Below, piece after piece: positions 15,938-27,264 of a DNA stretch of 64,000 nt. Source of the stretch: Leptospira tipperaryensis (GTDB lineage Bacteria; Spirochaetota; Leptospiria; Leptospirales; Leptospiraceae); contig NZ_CP015217.1 in the NCBI RefSeq assembly GCF_001729245.1, forward strand, positions 3,096,001-3,160,000, read 5' to 3'. Position 1 is the stretch's first letter; every line of letters begins with the position of its first letter. The translations under genes were made by a program, and so were the position numbers. The notes under the pieces are model-generated. The model saw nothing but the letters and a program-made list of their open reading frames with translations. It made no database searches and was not told where the DNA came from.

Positions 15938-16512
15938 TTTCCCTGCACTTTCTTAAAGTATGGATTGAGAAGTTCCTTCTCCAGTTCTATGTTATCTTTA
16001 AATCTAAGTTTCAATTCGCATTCCGTCAAACTTTCGTAATAAAACTCGGCTTCGATTCCACCCGAAAGTAAAAACAAATCGCGGACGGTTCGAACGTTCT
16101 CCGAGTTTTTTTGTTTTTTGAGAAGTTCTCTATCGAAAAAATAAGTTTGGAAATAATTTTCTTTTTTTAGAAGTTCCTTTGCGATCTGTTCCCGGGTCCA
16201 GACTCCTTTTAGATCCAAGAGCAATCCGTCTTTGGGAGCCACTCGTTCCGGCAACTTGGAAAAATTCTTACTTACCGTATCGTCTATTAAAGATTTCATT
16301 AAAAGAAGAATTTCAGGAGTATCCTTGCTGTGATCTCCCGTGTGACCCGCGAGAAAAATTTTCCCCGCGAGAATTTCAGGAGCTTTGTTATCTCCCCGAG
16401 AAAGAAACAATTCCTGTTCGGAAGTCGTATGGCAAGAAAATGACAAGACTAACCCTATCCAGAGAAATCCTCCGGAGATTCTTCGAATCGAATGTAGAAA
16501 CAAGGGCGTCAT
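15913..16512 (-). CDS. Putative lipoprotein upstream of the efflux pair
   Basis: A 199-residue protein that I do not recognise. I use the ATG at 16512 rather than an upstream TTG (16533). A hydrophobic signal segment ends in Leu-Ser-Phe-Ser-Cys, a lipobox acceptable in Leptospira. The mature part is mixed alpha/beta and ends in QGKWYLHRMF, a pattern seen in NTF2-like and SH3-like envelope proteins, but that is weak. Overlaps the TolC gene by 25 bases and is probably part of the same operon. Confidence 0.65.
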   Translation of the reverse strand: MTPLFLHSIRRISGGFLWIGLVLSFSCHTTSEQELFLSRGDNKAPEILAGKIFLAGHTGDHSKDTPEILLLMKSLIDDTVSKNFSKLPERVAPKDGLLLDLKGVWTREQIAKELLKKENYFQTYFFDRELLKKQKNSENVRTVRDLFLLSGGIEAEFYYESLTECELKLRFKDNIELEKELLNPYFKKVQGKWYLHRMF

Positions 16513-16533
16513 AACGGGTTTAAACTCAAACAA

Positions 16534-16742
16534 AGTAGGGAACGAGTCCAGTCTCTGAAATTCATCCTGAAAGTCGAACGAAAGTTTTCTTTTTTATCGA
16601 CTGAAAGGACTCTTCGATAAGTTGAGATCCTCTCCAAAAAAAAGCTTTTGTTTTCTAAGAATGTGAAAATAAGAAATAGAAAAACAAAAAAAGGAAACCG
16701 GTCTCGAACAATCCGGGTCTCCAAGACGCGCTCCTTACTCGT
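16534..16742. other. Short stretch without a gene
   Basis: Between the lipoprotein gene and the toxin remnant. A 71-codon Phe/Arg-rich frame (16509-16724, minus) lacks a ribosome-binding site and is not supported. AT-rich, probably carries the promoter of the lipoprotein-TolC-adaptor genes. Confidence 0.4.
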
Positions 16743-16909
16743 TTATGAGAATCCGTTCTCGTGAACGATCAATCCTTCGTTCGTCAATTCCAGCCATTCG
16801 TTCGTGGAGAATTCCTTCAACATCGCAGGTAAGAATTGTTCGAAGAGGAAAAACAAAAAAATAATTTCACGAGCGTGAAAGGAAGCTGCGCATCGATCAA
16901 GAACTTCAT
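16743..16909 (-). pseudogene. Remnant of a DUF5615-type PIN-like toxin gene
   Basis: Read on the minus strand, an ATG at 16909 opens a frame that starts MKFLIDAQLP, the hallmark N-terminus of DUF5615 proteins, and runs about 18 recognisable residues into a poly-T tract. In another frame, 16743-16845 encodes LFEQFLPAMLKEF...ELTNEGLIVHENGFS and a stop, which matches the C-terminal part of the same family. About 60-70 central residues are missing and the two ends are out of frame, so the gene is dead. The ATG overlaps the stop of the antitoxin remnant. Confidence 0.6.
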
Positions 16910-16980
16910 GCAGAAGCTTTATAGATGGATTTAACCTTAACGAGATGAGATGCGTATTCCAAGGAAGCCAAGATATCTTC
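16906..16980 (-). pseudogene. Remnant of a DUF433-type antitoxin gene
   Basis: The 24 codons before a TGA at 16908-16906 read EDILASLEYASHL..., which resembles the conserved end of DUF433 antitoxins (helix-turn-helix partner of DUF5615 toxins). The remnant begins directly after the TAA of the TPR/Mrr-like gene (16983-16981) and in the same frame, so the 5' part of the antitoxin was lost at this exact point. The ATGA overlap with the toxin remnant preserves the original operon arrangement. Confidence 0.55.
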
Positions 16981-18581
<1,601 letters not shown>

Positions 18582-18666
18582 AGTAAATGGATAAAATCCC
18601 GGGAGCCGAACTGGGTATTGCCCAATCTTGGGATAAAATCAAATCATTTGTAGAAACTAAAACCAG

Positions 18667-19191
18667 ATGGGAAAACTTACCTACCTCAGATTTGCGTATT
18701 CTATCGTGAAACGCGATATTACAATCAGTATTCTTCATATAGGATTTTCAGTACTCTTTTGTTTTTTCCTGACTTTCGGGATCTTTCTACTGAGAATGGA
18801 CAAAGTCCCCTCTAACCCTTCTAGTATCGAACTCTTCCGGAATTATCCACAGTTGGTTTTATTACTCAGCAGCGCCGGATTGGTTTTTATGGCCCTTTCC
18901 AGGACGATCCTAAGAACGGCAGACGCCGGAATTATGATGGCGGTCGGCGGCAATCGGATCGGAACGATTCGCCTTTTGGTCGCGGAACTCTGGATTCTTC
19001 ATGGAACCGGATTCTTCCTGAGCGTTTTGGCCACGATCTTCTTTCCTCCTTGGGTCGCGGAAAGTTCCAGCCTTTTGGATTACGGAAAGTCGTTTCTGGT
19101 TTGTATTTCGTTGATATCGGGAACCGGAGGAATCGTCTCTGTGATTCTTACATTCTTAGACCCATATCGGTCGATCCGGAGGGGCAAATGA
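18667..19191 (+). CDS. Half-size FtsX/LolC-like permease
   Basis: A 174-residue inner-membrane protein with four hydrophobic segments (about 20-40, 57-77, 106-128, 140-163). Between segments 2 and 3 it carries the FtsX-type loop ([24 protein letters not shown]) that contacts an ABC ATPase in MacB/LolE-type transporters. The large periplasmic domain of that family is absent. The next gene, an ATPase of the LolD/MacB group, starts inside its stop codon (ATGA), which supports a transporter pair. Substrate unknown; lipoprotein or lipid extraction is possible. Confidence 0.7.
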   Translation: MGKLTYLRFAYSIVKRDITISILHIGFSVLFCFFLTFGIFLLRMDKVPSNPSSIELFRNYPQLVLLLSSAGLVFMALSRTILRTADAGIMMAVGGNRIGTIRLLVAELWILHGTGFFLSVLATIFFPPWVAESSSLLDYGKSFLVCISLISGTGGIVSVILTFLDPYRSIRRGK

Positions 19192-19849
19192 TTCTTCGCA
19201 TCAACGATCTCTCAAGAGAATACGGAAAGTCCAAAGCCGTGAACGGCGTATCTTTCGACATGAACCAATCCGATTACGTCGCGATCGTAGGACCTTCCGG
19301 TTCGGGAAAGACCACTCTTCTATCGATGATCACCGGAATGCTTTCGAGCACCTCCGGAGAAGTTTACTTCGACACGACCAAGGTAAGCGACATGGGTCAC
19401 GGAACCTTGGCGAACTTCCGCGCGAGAAACATCGGACTTATCTTTCAGTTTTCGGAACTCCTTCCTCATCTCGACGTGGAGGAAAATATTCTTCTTCCCG
19501 CTCTTCTCGTAGGAAAGTTTAGTCAGAAAGAATATTTGGAAAAATGCGAATACCTCATTCAGAGCCTTCATCTCGAATCCATTCGTAAGAGTTATCCGAG
19601 TAAACTTTCGGGCGGACAGATTCAGATGACCGCGATCGCGAGATCCTTGATCAACGAACCCGAACTCCTTCTCGCGGACGAGCCTTCCGGAGATTTGGAT
19701 CCGGAAAACAGCGAACTCGTAAGAAATCTTTTATACGATTTTAACACAAGAGGACTTACGATTCTATTAGTAACTCATGATATGAATCTGGCCTTCGACG
19801 CAAAGACAATCTACGAAATGAGAGAGGGAGCGTTTACCCGGGTGGTAAA

Positions 19850-19853
<4 letters not shown>
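19188..19853 (+). CDS. ABC transporter ATP-binding protein, LolD/MacB group
   Basis: 221 residues from the ATG at 19188, which overlaps the permease stop; an upstream in-frame start at 19050 would place 46 extra residues inside the permease gene. Walker [10 protein letters not shown], a LSGGQ signature, Walker [12 protein letters not shown] and the switch histidine (THD) are all intact, so it is an active ATPase. The group works with FtsX-type permeases in mechanotransmission or lipoprotein release. Its stop overlaps the ROK gene start (ATGA). Confidence 0.9.
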
Positions 19854-20742
<889 letters not shown>

Positions 20743-20746
<4 letters not shown>

Positions 20747-21093
20747 AAGATCCGAATTGTATCTTCTGCAAGATCATCGCAAAAGAAATTCCTTCCAAGA
20801 TCGCCTTTGAAAACGAAGAAATATTAGCATTTCATGATATTTCTCCGCAGGCTCCGGTTCATATCGTATTTATCCCCAAAAAACACATCGTTTCGCTCTC
20901 GGATGTAAAAAACGAAGACTCCGCGCTCCTCGGAAACATACTCGTTCAAATCCGCGACGTCGCAAAGAATTTAGGAATTGCAGAAAACGGATATCGGGTC
21001 GTAAACAATACCGGAAAGAACGGCGGACAGACCGTATTTCACATCCACTTTCATTTATTGGCCGAACGCCAACTCCACTGGCCTCCGGGTTAA
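20743..21093 (+). CDS. HIT-family nucleotide hydrolase (Hint type)
   Basis: 116 residues from the ATG at 20743, which overlaps the ROK stop. The catalytic histidine triad is H100-I-H102-F-H104, and C6/C9 near the N-terminus are typical of the zinc-binding Hint branch. Hint proteins hydrolyse purine nucleoside phosphoramidates such as adenosine-5'-phosphoramidate. The length and ending (QLHWPPG) are normal for the family. Confidence 0.93.
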
Positions 21094-21113
21094 AATTTAA
21101 GGAATAAAAAACA

Positions 21114-22118
21114 TTGAAACGAATTCTATTTGGAACCGTAATTAGCGTAGTCGCGCTCGGATTCTTATTTTCAAAACTGGATCTTAGTGAATTTTCAAGA
21201 ATCCAAGAACGTTGGGAACCCATCTATCTGATTCCGTTTTGTATTTCCTCCGCGTGGGGACTTCTTTTGTTTTCTTGGAGATGGCATCTTCTGATGGGAA
21301 AACAAATCTCCTTCCGTTATGCGCTCTTTTCCTCTTTTATCGGAGTCGGAGCCAATATGTTTCTCCCGGCAAGAGGAGGAGACATCTTTCGTTTGTATTT
21401 TTGTAAAAAGGAATCCGATCTTCAATACCCGACCTTGGTTACGGCCCTCTTTATCGAAAAAGTATTAGATTTTTCTTTTATATTCTCCGCAGGAATCTGC
21501 GCCCTGATGTTCTTAGGAATCAAAGACGAGAGCAGCGATTCTTTCTTTATCATTTCGTCCCTTGTGATCGTCGGAATTTTTCTCGGACTGATCGCGGTTC
21601 GATTCTTAAACGAAACGATCATTTCCCTTCTTGCCTGGGCCGCCGGACTGATCGGGAAAAAAGAATGGTTCTTACAAAAACTCGCTCACTACGTGCGAGA
21701 CCTTGGAAAGTTTTTGGTGCTCAAAAGATTTCTTCTTCCGGCGATATTGACTATGTTTACTTGGTTGATCGGATACGCGTTGAGCTACGGCATCCTACTC
21801 AAGTTAGTCGGAATTGAAATGAGTTACGCGGGGATCGTTTTAATCATGTTTGCCGGAGCGGTCGGGGTAATGGTTCCCTCGGCGCCTTCGGGTGCTGGAG
21901 TTTTTCACGCCTCGGTTACGTCTTCCTTCGTTTTGATGGGAAGAAAAGCCTCCGAAGGATTGTTCTACGCGACCACGGTTCACCTGGCGCAGTTCATCTT
22001 ACAGAGTATATTCGCTATTATTTTCTATCTCTATTGGATCGTGGATCGAAGAAGACGCGGACTCGGAAAGGCAGACTTTTCCCTCAAAGAATCCGAGGTC
22101 ATCGAAAAAAATTCCTAA
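21114..22118 (+). CDS. UPF0104-family membrane protein
   Basis: 334 residues with about eight hydrophobic segments, of the family related to the flippase domain of lysyl-phosphatidylglycerol synthase. [12 protein letters not shown] at about 81-92 and the [12 protein letters not shown] motif at about 257-268 are typical. No aminoacyltransferase domain is attached. Members are thought to move or bind lipids or isoprenoid-linked sugars, but the function here is not known. The start is a TTG at 21114 with AAGGA 10 bases upstream. Last gene of the operon that begins at 18667; a terminator follows at 22159. Confidence 0.8.
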   Translation: MKRILFGTVISVVALGFLFSKLDLSEFSRIQERWEPIYLIPFCISSAWGLLLFSWRWHLLMGKQISFRYALFSSFIGVGANMFLPARGGDIFRLYFCKKESDLQYPTLVTALFIEKVLDFSFIFSAGICALMFLGIKDESSDSFFIISSLVIVGIFLGLIAVRFLNETIISLLAWAAGLIGKKEWFLQKLAHYVRDLGKFLVLKRFLLPAILTMFTWLIGYALSYGILLKLVGIEMSYAGIVLIMFAGAVGVMVPSAPSGAGVFHASVTSSFVLMGRKASEGLFYATTVHLAQFILQSIFAIIFYLYWIVDRRRRGLGKADFSLKESEVIEKNS

Positions 22119-22158
22119 TCGATTTCCTCGCTCGAATTGTTAAGCGAAGTAGAGCAAA

Positions 22159-22196
22159 ACGAGCTCCTTTGGTATCACCGACGGGGCTCGTCCTTT
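22159..22196 (+). terminator. Rho-independent terminator
   Basis: A 9-bp stem, ACGAGCTCC (22159-22167) with GGGGCTCGT (22183-22191), is followed by a CCTTTTT tract. It closes the rightward 18667-22118 operon and lies just before the convergent hydrolase gene. Confidence 0.7.
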
Positions 22197-22208
22197 TTCG
22201 ATCTAAAA

Positions 22209-23144
22209 CTATTTGGAAAGAAACTCGAGAATTGAGTTCGCCGTTTTTTCCGGAAATTCTTCCTGAGGAATATGTCCGCAGTTTTCAAAAACGGTAAACT
22301 TAGAATTGGAAATGTCTCTGTGAAACTGTTCTCCGATGGCGAGAGGGATCCATCCGTCTTCTTTTCCCCAGAGGATCAAAGTCGGTTGTTTGATGGTCGG
22401 GACAAGTTCCGCAAATCCCTTTGCAAATCCTTCATCCAGGGTTCTTGAAAAAGAAACCTGAGATTCGATTCCGCCTAACGTTCTGAGACGATCGAAGTAA
22501 GCTCCGATTCTTTCTTCCGTGATCACCTTCGGATCAAAAACTACTTCTTTGAGATTCCAGTTAAAAAGCCATTTCCCGTAAAAGGTTTTCATCGTCTCTG
22601 CGGCAAGGGGAAGATTGGACATCTGAATGATAAAAGGTTTTTTCATAGGATAAGGTCCAGCTGCGTCCACCAAAACCAACTTCCCGACGAGCTCCGGATT
22701 TTTTGCCGAAGTCAAAGCGGCAATCGCTCCACCCAACGAATTTCCCACAAAAACAACATTCCGTAATTTTAATGCTTTTAGAAAAGCGGCGACTTCGGAC
22801 TGCAATTGATCCACGCTGTAATCGGAATCCAAAGGTTTATCGGACCAGCCGAAACCTTTCATATCAAGAACCACGATTCTATAACCGGATTTTCTTAAAT
22901 AAGGAATTGTCTCTTTCCACGTATAAGTGGAAGAACCAAAGCCGTGTAAAAGAAAAATATCACCTTTTGTTCCGGGAAAATCCTGATAGTGAAAATTGAC
23001 CTCGTCCAACTTTAGGAAATGATCATATTCTCCCTCGTCCAAAATTTTCCCGGGCGGAATCGTCTCCACAAACAATCCACAGTGAAGGATAAAAATGGAA
23101 AAAAGAATCAGACAGAATTTTTTATAACTTCCGATTTGAAACAT
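22209..23144 (-). CDS. Alpha/beta hydrolase, putative lipoprotein
   Basis: An esterase- or lipase-like hydrolase of 311 residues counted from the ATG at 23144. That start gives a proper signal peptide ending in a LHC lipobox at Cys18, while in-frame codons further upstream would place the signal inside a basic extension. The oxyanion HGFGSSTYTW block, the nucleophile elbow GNSLGG, an Asp before the lid and the catalytic His near CGHIPQEEFPE give the full triad. Length and order match the haloalkane dehalogenase/epoxide hydrolase type; the actual ester substrate is unknown. Convergent to the operon terminator at 22159. Confidence 0.82.
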   Translation of the reverse strand: MFQIGSYKKFCLILFSIFILHCGLFVETIPPGKILDEGEYDHFLKLDEVNFHYQDFPGTKGDIFLLHGFGSSTYTWKETIPYLRKSGYRIVVLDMKGFGWSDKPLDSDYSVDQLQSEVAAFLKALKLRNVVFVGNSLGGAIAALTSAKNPELVGKLVLVDAAGPYPMKKPFIIQMSNLPLAAETMKTFYGKWLFNWNLKEVVFDPKVITEERIGAYFDRLRTLGGIESQVSFSRTLDEGFAKGFAELVPTIKQPTLILWGKEDGWIPLAIGEQFHRDISNSKFTVFENCGHIPQEEFPEKTANSILEFLSK

Positions 23145-23519
23145 AGACGTTGACCTCTTGAACAGTTTTGCTAAGACGAACTCAATTCTTTTCTTAAAAA
23201 CTTCTCGGATAGTTAAGAAAATACCTTCCAACAAAGAAAGTATTCTTTTATCCTTCCATGGAATTTTTTTCAAATTCTTTCGTCCTTCCAAGATCAAAGG
23301 AAAGACGTTTTGTTATAAGATTTCGTGACAAGATGGAATCGATTCTCGGCGTAAACGAAAAGAAAAATACATTGTATTTTCGTAAAATGAATCCGATGAA
23401 CGCGAAATGTAGATCGCCTTGAAAGCGCAAGAGCTCGCGGCGGAATAAATCCGAGAATTCTTAGATTACACTCAACCCGAAGGAAAAAGAGGGATAGGCA
23501 TTGCTCGGCTAAAACCGTC
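23145..23519. other. Gene-free stretch with one short palindrome
   Basis: No gene seen. AAAATACATTGTATTTT at 23364-23380 is a perfect 8-1-8 palindrome and could be a regulatory site for the hydrolase gene, although it lies over 200 bases upstream. Confidence 0.4.
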
Positions 23520-24749
23520 CTAAAACGTTTTCTTTTTGTTCGTGTTTAAACAATCCCGAAAATCGATAAAACCTAATTTATCCCGAAAGAAAACCCCGGC
23601 CATTCCATCGGAGACGGGAAATCCGAGTTGAAATATCGGTTCGATTACGATCCTACCTTTGAGGTCGAGATAGCCGACCATTCCATTCTTCGTAAACGTG
23701 GAAAGTCCTTCCGAAAAATTTCCTAAGTCTTCGTAAGAATCGTCGATGACGATTCTTCCATTTCGATTGATATAGCTCCATCGATCTTGAATCTTCACAG
23801 CAGCCAATCCTTCTGAAAAACTCATCACATCGTCGAAACGAAAATCAATCACGGTCCTGCCGGTTGTATCGATAAAACCCCATTTACGATCTTCATTCTT
23901 TACCGCTGCAAGGCCCTCCGAAAAACCCAGAGTTTTTAGATACCGATAATCAATGACCACATTTCCGTGTTTGTCGACAAATCCCCAATTCCAAGAATCT
24001 TTTCCAACCGGAGCCATTCCATCCTGAAACACTTGCATTGAGTTAAACTTGTAATCGATCACCAACTTTCCGAACTTATCGATTGCACCAAAGAATCCAT
24101 TTTTCGAAACTACGGAAATTCCTTCGGAAAACGTAGACGCAGAATCAAATTGATAATCGATTTTGATACTCCCATACCGATCGATGAATCCCCATTTAGA
24201 ATTCTTATTTTCAACGGCTGCAAGTCCTTCCTCGAAACCAGACACACTTTCAAATCTTGGGGGAATGACGGTCGCGCCAGTTGTATCGATGAACCGAAAT
24301 TTATCCTCGTTTTGAACGGTAGCAATTCGCTCTTTAAAAAGAAAGGCTCGATCATATCGATTACCATCCAGCAACTTTCCGGAAGAATCTATATATCCCC
24401 ATTTACCAACAAACGGTTCTTTGTCCTTTCTTTTAGGAACCGGTGCGAGTCCATCATGAAAATATCCGATCGCAAAGGTCTCTATATTTGGAACCGTATC
24501 AAATTCAAAGGGGATCGTCCTCAACTTTGGATTGGAAGGAACGAGTTTGAAGATATTCTTTCCGTTTTTTTGAATCGTCTCTTCCTTCAATTCGGAAGCG
24601 CACTCATTTTTTTGATAAACACAGCCGAAAGAAATATTTATAAAAAGGAAAATAAGAATTCTGTGTATTTTTCCGATAGAGCAGAGTTGAATCCAAAAAG
24701 AAAAAAACTTAGTCGAGATCACTACGTAGGCAACAATTTTATTTTTCAT
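23520..24749 (-). CDS. WG-repeat protein, probably exported
   Basis: 409 residues. After an N-terminal hydrophobic region and a Cys-containing segment (about 30-45, Ser-Phe-Gly-Cys, possible lipobox) the protein consists of about eight WG repeats of 40-45 residues: W-G-F/Y-I-D-x2-G, then V-I, a F-D/S-x2 turn and F-x-E-G-L-A-A-V. The repeats form a beta-propeller-like surface used for binding. Function unknown; surface exposure is inferred from the signal region. Tandem repeats could vary in number between strains. Confidence 0.8.
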   Translation of the reverse strand: MKNKIVAYVVISTKFFSFWIQLCSIGKIHRILIFLFINISFGCVYQKNECASELKEETIQKNGKNIFKLVPSNPKLRTIPFEFDTVPNIETFAIGYFHDGLAPVPKRKDKEPFVGKWGYIDSSGKLLDGNRYDRAFLFKERIATVQNEDKFRFIDTTGATVIPPRFESVSGFEEGLAAVENKNSKWGFIDRYGSIKIDYQFDSASTFSEGISVVSKNGFFGAIDKFGKLVIDYKFNSMQVFQDGMAPVGKDSWNWGFVDKHGNVVIDYRYLKTLGFSEGLAAVKNEDRKWGFIDTTGRTVIDFRFDDVMSFSEGLAAVKIQDRWSYINRNGRIVIDDSYEDLGNFSEGLSTFTKNGMVGYLDLKGRIVIEPIFQLGFPVSDGMAGVFFRDKLGFIDFRDCLNTNKKKTF

Positions 24750-24977
24750 TCTTGCTTCTTTTTTTTAAATATTAGAATAATATAAATTATTAATTTAGTC
24801 TAAGAGGTCGATCCTCGTTTAGCATTTTTTATTAGGATCCTAAAAGGAAAAATTTGCTGGTTTTTTTTGATTCGGCTTCTATTTCCGATTCAGAGAAACT
24901 TTGAGGCGGGTTGTATCGAGAAATGCCGCCGGAAAAAAATGAAATTCAATTCCGACGGACGTTCAAAAGAAGAGATT

Positions 24978-25409
24978 TTATTTCTTAGATAAAAACTGAC
25001 ACGCTTCCGATTTTTGGATCGGATTGTTTGGAGACATCATTTCAGAACAGCTTGTCTTTTCAATCAAAGCCATACATTCTTTAGCTGCCTGAACTTTTTC
25101 AGGAGTTGCGTCCTTCCATTCATCAGCTTCCGTCTTACCGGTTTTTGCTCTTTGAGCCGCCGCATTCTGTTCAATGGATTCTAAACAAGCTTCTTTGGAT
25201 TGAAGCATCGGAGGAAGAAATTTTCTCTGAGCTTCCGGCAATTTGCTGAATTGTTCCTTAGCACATTCTACGGTCTTGGAACAAGTGATATCCTTGGACT
25301 TCTTAGCAAGCTCCTGCATTTCTGCGGCAGGATTTCCCGCACCTTTACAATTGAAGATAAAAAGCGCCAAAGAGACGAAAACTAACAAACTCGTTTTTTT
25401 GTAATTCAT
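24978..25409 (-). CDS. Small Cys-containing putative lipoprotein
   Basis: 143 residues. A signal peptide ends at Phe-Asn-Cys (C21), typical of Leptospira lipoproteins, and the mature part is helical with four further cysteines, all in pairs suited to disulfides (near 43, 49, 73, 112 and 123, 137). It resembles a short lipoprotein family found widely in Leptospira, whose role I do not know. A GGAAAGG stretch precedes the ATG. Confidence 0.7.
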   Translation of the reverse strand: MNYKKTSLLVFVSLALFIFNCKGAGNPAAEMQELAKKSKDITCSKTVECAKEQFSKLPEAQRKFLPPMLQSKEACLESIEQNAAAQRAKTGKTEADEWKDATPEKVQAAKECMALIEKTSCSEMMSPNNPIQKSEACQFLSKK

Positions 25410-25474
25410 AACCCTTTCCTATTAAAAAGCAAAAGGATTCCTCTTCGTGTCTTTTTGAAAATAAATTTTTTCTA

Positions 25475-25504
25475 ATTCTTCTCCGGAATTCTCCGGAGAA
25501 GAAT
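25475..25504 (-). terminator. 13-bp hairpin after the cyclase gene
   Basis: ATTCTTCTCCGGA (25475-25487) pairs perfectly with 25492-25504 across an ATTC loop, seven bases after the cyclase stop (25511). The tail is AT-rich but not a clean T run, so it may act as a terminator or as an RNA stabiliser. Confidence 0.5.
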
Positions 25505-25510
25505 CGTAGT

Positions 25511-26983
25511 TTAGACCGCGCCTACCAACGCGTTCTGTTCTTCGAATTTAAAGAGTTTATGAACCGTCGCTTTTTGACCGACTCCCTTAAGAGAGGCTTC
25601 GTGTTTTTCGGAATCGTATCCTCTCAGACTCAATTCTTCTTGAATTCCGGGACTGGAGAGAATCGGTTCCGTTACCCAGATTTCTCCTGCGGATGCAAGA
25701 GACTGTACCCGAGCCGCGATGTTTACGCTCTGTCCGAAATAATCGAGTCTTTCGTCATTGATTACGGCTAACGCAGGACCTTCGTTGAGACCGACCTTCA
25801 AACCGATCTCGTGTCCGTGTTCTTTGAACTCCTCGTTCATCTGATCGATCCGAGTCATCATCTCGAGAGCCGCAAACATTCCGTCCAACGGACTCGAAAA
25901 GGTCGCCATAATCGCGTCGCCCATCGTTTTTACGATCGCTCCGTGAAACTTTTTTACGGTCTCCGTAAGAAGACGAAAGTGTTCCTGAACGAGTCGATAC
26001 GCAAGAATATCCCCCGCCTTATCATACATTTCGGTGGAACCTCTCAGATCCGTAAAAAGAATCGTAAGACTTTTTACGTTCAGATTCAACTTACTACTCA
26101 ACTGTTGGATTCTAAAAAGTTCTCGGAAAGTCTGATTGTTTAAGAGCATCTTTGCCGTAAGAAAAGGTTCGATCACGGTCGGATGTTCTTTCACAATTTC
26201 TAATATTCTCGGGAGATTGGGTTTGATTATCAGAAATCCCGCTTTCGCGATCGTACGATTGGATACTTTGAGTTCGTATTTTCCGGGAGCGAGATGAAGT
26301 TCATTCGGCGTAAAGCCGCTCGTAAGAAGACTCAAATCGATGACTCGATCATCCGCGGTTTCCTTTCCGTCGAAATACAAATATACGGCGGAATTATTTT
26401 CCACAGAACTGAGTTGATACGCGGGAACATCGGTCGCATCCAAAACGATCGTTTGCGTGATTCCCGGTTCTAAGACGATCAGATTTTTTGTATTGTTTCC
26501 GATAAAATTCAAGAGTTCTTGAGACTTATGAAAGTTCGCGGAGATATGATACTTGAGATAGGTTTCGGCGTCGACTAAAGGATCCAAATTCTGTTTTTTA
26601 AGAGAAGGGTTCACAGAAAAACTTACTTCTACTTGATCGTCCAAGGTAGTCGGGACGTCGAGATTACAGATATAACAGTGAAAACTTTTTTCTTCTATTT
26701 GATCCAGGGAAGTATGAGAAGAAGCAACTCCTCCGCAAGCAGGGCAGATCATATTATAAGCGAAATCGATTAAGCCGATCTTTCCCGAATGTAAGAATAG
26801 ATCGATCGCCTCCCCCTTCTCAAAATCATTCTCCCTCGCAAATCGAATGGGATTGATTCTATGTAATTTCCATTCATCTTGAGATTGCAAACTCCCGATA
26901 AAACGAGAGATCGATTCCTTTGATAAAACGGCAAATCCTTCCAAGGCTTTTTTCTTTTGCGCCAAAAGAGTTTCGTTCCACAT
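25511..26983 (-). CDS. Class III adenylate cyclase with a DUF5939-like N-terminal region
   Basis: Makes cAMP from ATP in the cytoplasm. I use the ATG at 26983 because AGGAGG lies six bases upstream; an earlier TTG lacks a site. Residues 105-140 include a two-CxxC zinc-ribbon-like motif (CPAC ... CYIC), and the middle 150-290 is a beta-rich region of DUF5939 type. The cyclase domain (about 305-480) carries both metal aspartates (FTDLRGS and TMGDA), the adenine-selecting Lys (VKTMGD) and Asp (LDYFGQ), and the Asn/Arg pair of VNIAAR. So ATP is the predicted substrate. Its start region faces the small gene at 27132, with a perfect palindrome (27054-27072) between them. Confidence 0.88.
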   Translation of the reverse strand: MWNETLLAQKKKALEGFAVLSKESISRFIGSLQSQDEWKLHRINPIRFARENDFEKGEAIDLFLHSGKIGLIDFAYNMICPACGGVASSHTSLDQIEEKSFHCYICNLDVPTTLDDQVEVSFSVNPSLKKQNLDPLVDAETYLKYHISANFHKSQELLNFIGNNTKNLIVLEPGITQTIVLDATDVPAYQLSSVENNSAVYLYFDGKETADDRVIDLSLLTSGFTPNELHLAPGKYELKVSNRTIAKAGFLIIKPNLPRILEIVKEHPTVIEPFLTAKMLLNNQTFRELFRIQQLSSKLNLNVKSLTILFTDLRGSTEMYDKAGDILAYRLVQEHFRLLTETVKKFHGAIVKTMGDAIMATFSSPLDGMFAALEMMTRIDQMNEEFKEHGHEIGLKVGLNEGPALAVINDERLDYFGQSVNIAARVQSLASAGEIWVTEPILSSPGIQEELSLRGYDSEKHEASLKGVGQKATVHKLFKFEEQNALVGAV

Positions 26984-27053
26984 AACATCCCTCCTAGGAT
27001 TCTTTACCAAAACAAATCGATCTTCTTCGGAGTCGATTCTTTGGCAAGCATTT

Positions 27054-27072
27054 TGTAACAATTTTTGTTACA
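27054..27072. promoter_or_regulatory. Perfect 19-base palindrome between divergent genes
   Basis: TGTAACAATTTTTGTTACA (8-3-8) lies between the adenylate cyclase gene and the small basic protein gene. Its right arm could be part of the -35 of the rightward gene, so a repressor site is plausible. The regulator is not known. Confidence 0.5.
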
Positions 27073-27131
27073 TTTATTTCACTTTTCCGATAGAGTTTCT
27101 ACCTTTCACGGCCCCAAAGGAGAAATCCATT

Positions 27132-27230
27132 TTGCCAAAAGGAAAGAATCAGACAAAGTTCGCCAAACGCAAACCCTACGATCCTCTTAGAAAAAGATCA
27201 AATACGCGGATTTCTCCTAGGATCGCTTGA
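27132..27230 (+). CDS. Very small basic protein
   Basis: A 32-codon frame starting at TTG 27132, with AAAGGAGA 8 bases upstream, and ending at TGA 27230. The product (PKGKNQTKFAKRKPYD...) is Lys/Arg-rich, without a hydrophobic segment. A terminator stem begins inside the stop codon, as for a real short transcript. Could be a small nucleic-acid-binding or ribosome-associated protein; no family recognised. The terminator-like element also occurs elsewhere (45537-45566), which weakens the argument a little. Confidence 0.5.
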   Translation: MPKGKNQTKFAKRKPYDPLRKRSNTRISPRIA

Positions 27231-27264
27231 GGTGGACTTTAAGTCCGTTTCAAGCAATTTTTTT
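27225..27264 (+). terminator. Rho-independent terminator overlapping the small gene's stop
   Basis: Outer stem GCTTGA (27225-27230) with TCAAGC (27250-27255), inner GGACTT with AAGTCC (27234-27246), followed by TTTTTTT at 27258-27264. A related GGACTT/AAGTCC plus T-tract occurs at 45537-45566. Confidence 0.65.
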
